Below, one piece after another: positions 30,757 through 36,847 of a stretch of 38,742 nt of DNA (positions within the stretch are counted from its first letter, which is position 1; each line of letters opens with the position of its first letter). The notes beneath the pieces were generated by a model that was not told where the DNA came from, did no database searches, and saw only the letters and a list, made by a program, of their open reading frames with translations. The translations under genes and the position numbers were made by a program. The stretch is taken from assembly GCA_900316435.1 (NCBI GenBank), contig ONCY01000014.1, positions 1 through 38,742 of the forward strand, in the 5' to 3' direction. The stretch comes from an uncultured Eubacteriales bacterium (lineage in GTDB: Bacteria; Bacillota; Clostridia; Oscillospirales; Acutalibacteraceae).

Positions 30757-31182
30757 GTGAAAATATATCTTGCAAGTCCGTTTTTCAATGAGTATGAGCT
30801 CTCATGCGTAAAGCGCGCCGAAGAGATTATAATGTCACGAGGTTTTGAGCTTTTCAGCCCAAGGCTGCACGAGGTGCGCGACAAGGATGTTGTCGGCATG
30901 GCTCAGTGGTCGCGCGAAACTTTTCTGAATGACCGCAAATACATCGATTGGGCTGATATTGTGGTTATGCTCTATCACGGCGCATACAGCGACAGCGGCA
31001 CTGCTTGGGAGTCGGGTTACGCCTGCGGAAAGGGAAAGCCCGTTGTAGCGGTGCATGTCGTCGGCGAATCGTCAAATCTGATGGTTCACGAAAGCGCGTG
31101 CGCTAATATCACTCTTGACGAGCTTGAAACCTACGATTTCAACGCGCTTCCGCATAAGCCGTATGAAGGCAAAATGTTTTAA
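30757..31182 (+). CDS. Nucleoside 2-deoxyribosyltransferase-like protein
   Basis: About 141 residues with the compact fold of nucleoside deoxyribosyltransferases. The N-terminal strand KIYLASPFFNEYE, the central WADIVVMLYHGAYSDSGTAWESGYACGKGKPVVAVH carrying the DSGTAWE active-site segment (catalytic Glu) and the GYA turn are family hallmarks. Members move deoxyribose between bases or act on related nucleotides. The start is uncertain: GTG 30757 has GAAGG 8 bases upstream, while ATG 30742 directly abuts AAAGGA. It may depend on read-through of the tRNA-Cys terminator, as no separate promoter is seen. Its end overlaps the convergent TraX-like gene by 4 bases. Confidence 0.83.
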   Translation: MKIYLASPFFNEYELSCVKRAEEIIMSRGFELFSPRLHEVRDKDVVGMAQWSRETFLNDRKYIDWADIVVMLYHGAYSDSGTAWESGYACGKGKPVVAVHVVGESSNLMVHESACANITLDELETYDFNALPHKPYEGKMF

Positions 31183-31895
31183 TAGTATCCGTTTGCAATC
31201 CTTATAAAGTAAAACACAAGCAGATGAACGGGATAAAACGCGTAAAAGGCGTATTTAAGCACAGATCCCTTTATAAAGCCGCGCTTTCTGTTGTAGAAGG
31301 AGATCGGAACAAACGCCGCAAGCGTGTAAATAAAATAATTCAGAATAAATGAGGGCAATATGTGAAGTACCTCATGCTCTCTGAGCGCGTAAAGCAGAAT
31401 TATGAAAATGTAGCCTCTTATTGAATAATCAGGCTTAAGAAGTATTGTAACCGCTGCTAACGCAAGCAAAGCGATTAACTGAAAAAACGGGTGACTTTTA
31501 AAATATTCAACAGCGCACATTCCCAAAAATCCAAGCGCCAGTGTAAAAAACACATTCATTCCCGAACTGAACAGTTTTCCGCTGTGAAGCAGATCCCACG
31601 GAATCTCGGAAATTAACGCGCAGATTATCAGGCTTGCGCCGTAACGCACTCGGTTTCGGGTGTGAATAAATCCCTCAACAAGCAAAAAAGCGAAGAGAGG
31701 AAAGGCTATTCTTCCTATTATCCGCATAACCGTGTAGAGCTGTATATTATTGTTGCCTATTGTAAACAGCACAATTCTGTAAGGCAATGCGTAGCACGCT
31801 ATGTGATCGATAAGCATTGCTGCCACGGCAATAAGCTTTATCATACTTCCGCTCAAAAATCTGTATTTTTGGGGGATAAGCTGTTGTTTTCTCAT
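31179..31895 (-). CDS. TraX-family polytopic membrane protein
   Basis: 238 residues, about seven TM helices. The family signature IKLIAVAAMLIDHIACYALP near the N-terminus (with the MLIDH motif), RIIGRIAFPLFAFLLVEGF, SLIICALISEIPWDLL and the FYPVHLLVFYFI ending match TraX (PF05857). TraX of the F plasmid acetylates pilin, and chromosomal Firmicute members are probably membrane acyltransferases acting on surface structures. No conjugation genes are nearby. GAGGACA precedes ATG 31895 on the reverse strand. Confidence 0.88.
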   Translation of the reverse strand: MRKQQLIPQKYRFLSGSMIKLIAVAAMLIDHIACYALPYRIVLFTIGNNNIQLYTVMRIIGRIAFPLFAFLLVEGFIHTRNRVRYGASLIICALISEIPWDLLHSGKLFSSGMNVFFTLALGFLGMCAVEYFKSHPFFQLIALLALAAVTILLKPDYSIRGYIFIILLYALREHEVLHILPSFILNYFIYTLAAFVPISFYNRKRGFIKGSVLKYAFYAFYPVHLLVFYFIRIANGYY

Positions 31896-31911
31896 AATAT
31901 GTCCTCAATAA

Positions 31912-31949
31912 ACCGCACTGTCAACAAACGCCGGCAGTGCGGTTTTTTT
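31912..31949 (+). terminator. Stem-loop between the antiporter and TraX-like genes
   Basis: ACCGCACTG (31912-31920) pairs with CAGTGCGGT (31935-31943), 14-base loop, then a T run on the + strand. The stronger U-tract is on the + side. On the - strand only TTTATT follows, so it may stop antisense reads from 31182 as well as partly ending the antiporter transcript. Confidence 0.65.
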
Positions 31950-31951
31950 AG

Positions 31952-33910
31952 TTATATATTTTTTCCTTCAGCCTGTTCGTATATATTTTGCAGGTGTTCG
32001 TTTTTGCGCGTGAATTTAATAATAATCAGCGTGCCTATTGTAAGAGCTACACCTATCGGCAGCGCAATGTACCACTGCTGAACGAATCCCGCGATAATGT
32101 ATGTTACAAACGAGATTCCCGCCACTGTAAGCGCGTACGGTATCTGCGTCTGAACGTGATTGATATGGTTGCACTGCGCGCCCGCCGAGGACATGATGGT
32201 GGTGTCCGAGATAGGGGAGCAGTGGTCGCCGCAGACAGCGCCCGCAAGACAAGCCGAGATGGAAATAATCTTGATTGTGGAGTCTGGGTCCTGGTCAAAC
32301 AGCGTAATAACAATCGGGATAAGAATACCAAAGGTGCCCCACGATGTGCCGGTAGCAAACGCCAGAACGCAGGCCACAACAAAAATGATCGCGGGCAGGA
32401 AGTTCTGCAGCGAGCCGGCGGCGTCGTTCATAAGAACCGCCACATAATACTTCGCGCCGAGCAGACCTGTCATATTCTTGAGCGCGGTAGCAAAGGTGAG
32501 GATAAGGATCGCCGGAACCATTGCGAAGAATCCCTTGGGAACGGCTTCCATAGCCTCTTTGAAGGTGACAATCTTTCTGATGTTGAGGTAGATGATCGTA
32601 AAGATAAGAGCAATCAGACCGCCCCAGGGCAAGCCGACTGTTGCGTCGGTATCGGAGAACGCCGTAATGAACGGAACGCCGTCGAGGATTCCGCCGTTGT
32701 AAACGAGCGCGAATACCGAAATGCCGATAAGAATAATAACGGGGAGAAGAAGGTCGAATACTCTGCCTCTCGGATTGGGAGCTTCTTCCTCAGTGTCAAC
32801 TCTTTCGCCCGTTGTGTAGAGGTCGTTTTTATACATGGCGTTGTACTCGTGCAGAGCCATTGAGCCGTAGTCAAAGTTCATTACGCACAGCGCGATGATG
32901 AATACAAATGTAAGCAGCGAATAGAAGTTGAACGGAATAGCGGTGATAAACAGGTTGATTCCCTGACCGTCGTCTGCGTATGCCGCTACAGCCGCCGCCC
33001 ATGAGGAGATAGGAGCAATCATGCATACAGGAGCCGCCGTCGCGTCAATCAGATACGCGAGCTTTGAGCGGGACACCTTGTGACCGTCGGTAACGGGGCG
33101 CATAACCGAGCCGACTGTAAGACAGTTGAAATAGTCGTCAATGAAAATCAGCACGCCGAGCACAAAGGTAGCAAGCATAGCGCCTGTTCTTGTCTTAATA
33201 TGCTGAGCCGCCCATTTACCGAACGCCGCCGAAGCGCCCGACTTGTTGACCAAGGCTACAATTATACCGAGCTCAATCAGGAATATAAATATGCCTGCCG
33301 TAGCCGTGACCGCGCTTATCAGACCGTCGTTTGTTACCGCGTCAACGGTTTTAAGCACGTTAAAGTTTGAGTACATTAGTCCGCCGGCAATAATACCGAT
33401 GAACAGTGAGGAGTAAACCTCTTTTGTAATAAGCGCAAGACCGATAGCTATAATCGGCGGAAGCAGAGCCCAAGCGGAGCCCTGAACCTCGCCCTCTCCG
33501 CCGCATTCGGAGCAGGGAGCGGAAAGCAGTACGCCGCTGCCCTTACAGTTGGGGCACAAAACCTCGCCGGTTTTTCCGCAGGTCTTGCAGTCCTTGCCGT
33601 CAATAGCGGACGTTCCGTTGCAGTCAGGGCAGGTGACGTAGTGGGGAGTGACCTCGCCTTCGCCGCTGCAGGTGCCGCAGTCCTCGCCGTCAACGGTTTT
33701 AGCACCCTTGCATTCGGGACAGGTTATAGGTTTTTCTTCGTCCTCGTGTGCGCTGCACAGGCTGCATTCCGCGTGAGATGTAACACCGGTGCCGTCGCAG
33801 TCAAGGCACTTTACTTTACCGAGAGCGCCGCCGGAAATGCCGACATAAATCAGCAGACCGACAATAATAAGCGACGCTATGGTAAGCACGATTTTCTTTG
33901 GTTTTGTCAT
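31952..33910 (-). CDS. NhaC-family Na+/H+ antiporter with DnaJ-like cysteine-rich insert
   Basis: 652 residues. TM1 (KIVLTIASLIIVGLLIYVGIS) is followed at ~34-145 by eight CxxC motifs, many as CxxCxGxG (CLDCDGTG, CPECKGAK, CGTCSGEGE, CPDCNGT, CKTCGKTGE, CPNCKGSG, CSECGGEGE), enough for about four zinc ribbons like those of DnaJ. The transporter body follows: FIDDYFNCLTVGSVMRPVTD, APISSWAAAVAAY, ATGTSWGTFGILIPI and GDHCSPISDTTIMSSAGA, all typical of the NhaC family, with about ten further TM helices. Family members normally lack the Cys-rich part. GGAGG precedes ATG 33910. The ion specificity is inferred from family only. Confidence 0.88.
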   Translation of the reverse strand: MTKPKKIVLTIASLIIVGLLIYVGISGGALGKVKCLDCDGTGVTSHAECSLCSAHEDEEKPITCPECKGAKTVDGEDCGTCSGEGEVTPHYVTCPDCNGTSAIDGKDCKTCGKTGEVLCPNCKGSGVLLSAPCSECGGEGEVQGSAWALLPPIIAIGLALITKEVYSSLFIGIIAGGLMYSNFNVLKTVDAVTNDGLISAVTATAGIFIFLIELGIIVALVNKSGASAAFGKWAAQHIKTRTGAMLATFVLGVLIFIDDYFNCLTVGSVMRPVTDGHKVSRSKLAYLIDATAAPVCMIAPISSWAAAVAAYADDGQGINLFITAIPFNFYSLLTFVFIIALCVMNFDYGSMALHEYNAMYKNDLYTTGERVDTEEEAPNPRGRVFDLLLPVIILIGISVFALVYNGGILDGVPFITAFSDTDATVGLPWGGLIALIFTIIYLNIRKIVTFKEAMEAVPKGFFAMVPAILILTFATALKNMTGLLGAKYYVAVLMNDAAGSLQNFLPAIIFVVACVLAFATGTSWGTFGILIPIVITLFDQDPDSTIKIISISACLAGAVCGDHCSPISDTTIMSSAGAQCNHINHVQTQIPYALTVAGISFVTYIIAGFVQQWYIALPIGVALTIGTLIIIKFTRKNEHLQNIYEQAEGKNI

Positions 33911-33951
33911 AGTTGTTCCTCCGTAATCATTTTTTGCAAAAGTATACGTAA

Positions 33952-33980
33952 ATTATACAAAACTCGTCACGCTTCGTCAA
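33952..33980 (-). promoter_or_regulatory. Promoter of the antiporter gene
   Basis: Reverse strand: TTGACG (33975-33980), 17 bases, TATAAT (33952-33957), about 40 bases before the start. Confidence 0.85.
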
Positions 33981-34043
33981 TACTTTTTATTTATTTGTCA
34001 GTATTATGTGAATAAAAAATTTTGTTATATTCTAAAAAAACAG

Positions 34044-34072
34044 GTGACAAAATAAAATCAATATGGTATAAT
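34044..34072 (+). promoter_or_regulatory. Promoter of the Cache-like lipoprotein gene
   Basis: GTGACA (34044-34049), 17 bases, TATAAT (34067-34072), with about a 70-base leader. Confidence 0.75.
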
Positions 34073-34147
34073 AAATAATAATCATCAAAAGCATATTGAT
34101 TTTTTATAAAACTTATCTTAACGGGGTTAACGGAAAGGAGCATTTCT

Positions 34148-34942
34148 ATGAAAAATACTAATCACATCAAAAAACTAACGGCTTTGTTTGCCGCCGCTGC
34201 GCTTACTTTAGCAGCGCTTGCGGGCTGTTCTTCGGGCGGCAGCTCAAATTCGTCCGATTCGTCGTCAAACTCAAAGGCGCTTGACGTCCAACTGGCATAC
34301 GCTAAAGACAAGGTATCGGACTATTCATCGTCAGAGGTCCTTTTATCCGCAAAGTTTGCCGACAGGTCTTTTAACAAGGCGTATACGGCTGCTTATATCG
34401 TTAACGATAAGACGCCAGCGGAGGATTATGAAACGATAGCCAAAAATCTGGAGGTCGACAGCTTTTACGTAGCCAACGGAGAAGGGGCTATCGTCGCAAG
34501 TTATCCCGATGATATCAAGGGCAAGGCTATAAAAGACGTAAAGGAGATTTCCTATTTCAACCGTATTGTCAAGGGCGTTCTGCTTAAGGCAATGACAGAG
34601 CCGGAGGCTGTTGAAGGCAGCAGTGAATATAAATTGTATTCTGGAGTAGCGCTTCAGGGCGGCGGAGTTGTTGTAGTCGGCTATAAAACCGACGATTATA
34701 ATACTGTTATAGGCGCCGATCTTGCTGACAATTCCGGTGTTAATACAATAGTTGCCAAGGATAAGGCAATAATCAGCTCCTCGCTTAAAAAGGCTGAAAA
34801 GGGCGCTGCTGTTGATTCACTCGGAGTCAAAGACGACGACCTTGAAAAGGGCGAGTTTGACATGACTGTTGACGGAACAAAATATAACTGTAAATCGGAG
34901 ACTGTTGACGATTACCTTGTGATCTGCGCTGTTCCCGAATAA
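34148..34942 (+). CDS. Lipoprotein with Cache-like extracytoplasmic domain
   Basis: 264 residues. Signal peptide with lipobox (LAALAGC, lipidated Cys27), then a Gly/Ser-rich linker. Residues ~85-255 resemble a Cache sensor fold: DSFYVANGEGAIVASYPDDIKGKAIKD has the strand-turn DxxGxIVAS...GK pattern, and a second half (GVNTIVAKDKAIISSSLKKAEKGAAVDSLG) repeats it. Cache domains usually belong to chemoreceptors and histidine kinases; here there is no signalling domain, so it may be a free ligand-binding lipoprotein. GGAAAGGAG precedes ATG 34148. Transcribed alone. Family assignment is tentative. Confidence 0.7.
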   Translation: MKNTNHIKKLTALFAAAALTLAALAGCSSGGSSNSSDSSSNSKALDVQLAYAKDKVSDYSSSEVLLSAKFADRSFNKAYTAAYIVNDKTPAEDYETIAKNLEVDSFYVANGEGAIVASYPDDIKGKAIKDVKEISYFNRIVKGVLLKAMTEPEAVEGSSEYKLYSGVALQGGGVVVVGYKTDDYNTVIGADLADNSGVNTIVAKDKAIISSSLKKAEKGAAVDSLGVKDDDLEKGEFDMTVDGTKYNCKSETVDDYLVICAVPE

Positions 34943-34960
34943 TGAAATCAGAATAAAAAA

Positions 34961-34994
34961 CAAAACGTGCGCCTTGTGCGCACGTTTTGTTTTT
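34961..34994 (+). terminator. Terminator after the Cache-like lipoprotein
   Basis: CAAAACGTGCGC (34961-34972) pairs perfectly with GCGCACGTTTTG (34978-34989), loop CTTGT, followed by TTTTT. Confidence 0.92.
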
Positions 34995-35049
34995 CGGTCA
35001 TATTATGAAGTGAGCCGTTGCGCTCAAAAAACCAAAAAGGAGAATGAAT

Positions 35050-35250
35050 GTGAATTTAACAGAAATGGCTGAAAGGCAGTACGGTATTTCCATGCTCCCC
35101 GAAAGCCCTGTTTACGCTATGGCGTATATTCCGTTTCAGGCGGAGGACTCAAAGCTGTTTTCTCCGAACCAGGGATTCGCAATGGGGACCATGTACCCGG
35201 GGCTGAACAAGCCCTTCTGCGGCGAAAGGTGCGGTGACTGCGATGAATAA
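35050..35250 (+). CDS. cotJA: Spore coat protein CotJA
   Basis: About 66 residues, a component of the spore coat. MLPESPVYAMAYIPFQ and the FSPNQGFAMGTMYPGLNKPF block are the CotJA signature; the end (CGERCGDCDE) is Cys-rich. AAAGGAG lies 7 bases before GTG 35050, so GTG is preferred. The in-frame ATG at 35044 is only one base from the ribosome site. First of cotJA-cotJB-cotJC with overlapping ends. Expression is expected in the mother cell under sigma-E; no such promoter was identified by eye. Confidence 0.9.
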   Translation: MNLTEMAERQYGISMLPESPVYAMAYIPFQAEDSKLFSPNQGFAMGTMYPGLNKPFCGERCGDCDE

Positions 35251-35497
35251 GCGCGAGGCATTATTAAAGCAGATCTCGACCTATCAGTTCGCGGCGCTGG
35301 ATTTACAGCTTTACCTTGACACTCACCCGAATGACGAAAAAACGCTTGAGCAGCTAAGGCAATACAGAAAAAAGGCGGCTCCGCTTATCAAAGAATACGA
35401 GGAAACTTACGGCGCTCTCACAAAGCGCGGCGACAGCGGTAACAACTGGGGCTGGATAAAAGCTCCGTGGCCGTGGGAATGTGAGGAGGACCGCTGA
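35243..35497 (+). CDS. cotJB: Spore coat protein CotJB
   Basis: 84 residues. KREALLKQISTYQFAALDLQLYLDTHPNDEKTLEQ is the conserved CotJB core (hydrophobic helix, then DTHP), and the Trp-rich ending NWGWIKAPWPWE is also typical. ATG 35243 overlaps the cotJA stop; a GTG at 35234 in the same frame lies too close to the AAAGGTG. It ends overlapping cotJC (TGATG). It is needed with CotJA and CotJC for coat assembly in Bacillus. Confidence 0.92.
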   Translation: MNKREALLKQISTYQFAALDLQLYLDTHPNDEKTLEQLRQYRKKAAPLIKEYEETYGALTKRGDSGNNWGWIKAPWPWECEEDR

Positions 35498-36108
35498 TGT
35501 TTGTATACGAGAAAAAGCTTCAATACCCCGTAAAAATTAAAACGCCCAACGCAAAGCTCGCTAAGGCAATAATGAGCCAGCTGGGCGGCCCCGACGGCGA
35601 ACTCGGGGCTGCGCTGCGCTATCTGAATCAGCGCTATACAATGCCCATACCCGAGCTTAAGGCGACTCTAACCGATATAGGCACCGAGGAATTAAATCAT
35701 ATTGAGATGATCGGTGCTATTCTCTATCAGCTCACAAAAAACCTTACGGTTGATCAGATAAAGGCTCAGGGCTTTGACGATTATTTTGTAGACCACACCC
35801 TCGGCATTTATCCCCAGTCGGCAGGAGGAACGCCTTTCACCACGGCGTATCTTGCCTCAAAGGGTGACGCGATCACCGACCTGCACGAAGACCTTGCAGC
35901 GGAGCAAAAGGCGCGCACAACCTATGACAATATTCTCAGGCTCGCCGACGATTACGATGTAAAGGACGCTATCCGTTTCCTCAGGGAACGCGAGGTTGTC
36001 CATTATCAGCGGTTCGGCGAAAATCTGCGGCTTCTTACCGATAAGCTGGATGAAAGAAACTTCTACGCCTTTAACCCCGAGTTTGACAGAAAGTGTAAGC
36101 TGAAATAA
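35497..36108 (+). CDS. cotJC: Spore coat protein CotJC (manganese-catalase family)
   Basis: 203 residues, the manganese-catalase-like coat protein. The four-helix bundle metal ligands are visible: Glu35 (GELGAALRYL), Glu65 and His68 (EELNHIEMIG), a later Glu (AAEQKART) and His in REVVHYQRFGE. SAGGTPFTTAYLASKGD is a family block. It may detoxify peroxide at the spore surface; in this lineage that is inferred. GAGGA precedes ATG 35497, and the gene is coupled to cotJB. Confidence 0.94.
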   Translation: MFVYEKKLQYPVKIKTPNAKLAKAIMSQLGGPDGELGAALRYLNQRYTMPIPELKATLTDIGTEELNHIEMIGAILYQLTKNLTVDQIKAQGFDDYFVDHTLGIYPQSAGGTPFTTAYLASKGDAITDLHEDLAAEQKARTTYDNILRLADDYDVKDAIRFLREREVVHYQRFGENLRLLTDKLDERNFYAFNPEFDRKCKLK

Positions 36109-36134
36109 TTGCAGCGCTGATACTAATAATATTT

Positions 36135-36169
36135 AAAGCCTTGGACACACTGATTGTATCCAAGGCTTT
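36135..36169. terminator. Terminator between cotJC and the SpoIID-like gene
   Basis: AAAGCCTTGGA (36135-36145) pairs with TCCAAGGCTTT (36159-36169), a perfect 11-bp stem with a 13-base loop. It serves two convergent genes; neither side has a long T run. Confidence 0.7.
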
Positions 36170-36174
36170 CTGTA

Positions 36175-36732
36175 TCAAATAAGTTCAAGCTTCGGAAGGA
36201 ACCATTTGAGCGCTTCCTCAGCTTTCATTCCGTTTTTGCAAAGATATTCGATCCCTGAAGCGCTTACGCCTGCAAATCCGTGGGATTTTTCACTTTCTCC
36301 GCTGAATAAGTCCCAAGGCGAGGCAATAGGGGACAGATAATCAAATGCTTTTGATGCTGCTGTAGAGCCGTCGGTGCATTTGCAGACGGGTATCTCTACC
36401 GGCTTGCCTTTATTGCAAAGCACCGGGCTTTGTTCGTTATAATACTTTTCTAAGCGTTTGTATAATTCTTCATTAGAATTATCGTTTTCGACGGACGGCT
36501 GTTTTTTTGAGCTGTTGCTGTTTGTACGGGCGATAATCGCAAGCGCCCGTACAGCTTCATCACAAAAACTATTATCGCAGAACTGTTCAGCTTGTAAGAT
36601 GAATGTGTTGCCGCGTCTGTCGGTATCGGGTTGCTTTTTGGGAGATGAACGTGTGTTGTTTGTGATAAAACCCAGCGGCAAGACGGCCATTAATACAAAA
36701 AATAAACATGCCATTATAATTTTATCTTTCAT
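36175..36732 (-). CDS. SpoIID-like protein, short and divergent
   Basis: 185 residues. One N-terminal TM or signal segment (KIIMACLFFVLMAVLPLGFI), then EAVRALAIIARTNS, which resembles the SpoIID block EALKAQAVAARTY. A charged region (SSKKQPSVENDNSNEE) follows, then SPIASPWDLF, and finally HGFAGVSASGIEYLCKNGMKAEEALKWFLPKLEL. That last stretch matches the SpoIID ending pattern of HGVGMSQYGA...G..YEEIL..YY. It is far shorter than SpoIID (~340 residues), and the segment holding the catalytic Glu is not evident. Six or more Cys residues suggest disulfides. ATG 36732 is chosen over a frame from 36819 because of AAAGAG and the signal segment. Confidence 0.65.
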   Translation of the reverse strand: MKDKIIMACLFFVLMAVLPLGFITNNTRSSPKKQPDTDRRGNTFILQAEQFCDNSFCDEAVRALAIIARTNSNSSKKQPSVENDNSNEELYKRLEKYYNEQSPVLCNKGKPVEIPVCKCTDGSTAASKAFDYLSPIASPWDLFSGESEKSHGFAGVSASGIEYLCKNGMKAEEALKWFLPKLELI

Positions 36733-36757
36733 TTTAAACACTCTTTCATTATTTTCC

Positions 36758-36786
36758 TTGACAAGCAGGCGCAATTGTCTTAAAAT
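36758..36786 (+). promoter_or_regulatory. Promoter of the terminal membrane-protein gene
   Basis: TTGACA (36758-36763), 17 bases, TAAAAT (36781-36786), about 55 bases before ATG 36848. Confidence 0.8.
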
Positions 36787-36847
36787 AATATATGTACGCA
36801 ATTTGGGGAGTATTCCCAAAATCTAATTTAAGGAGAAAAAGAGTTAT

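Noticed and set aside
31179..31895. A conjugative element suggested by the TraX-like gene
   Set aside because: No relaxase, type IV secretion, integrase or attachment-site repeats were seen; TraX-like proteins are common on chromosomes.
31988..32863. A 291-codon forward frame opposite the antiporter gene
   Set aside because: Arg/Asn/His-rich product without any family pattern; it is a shadow of the antiporter codons.
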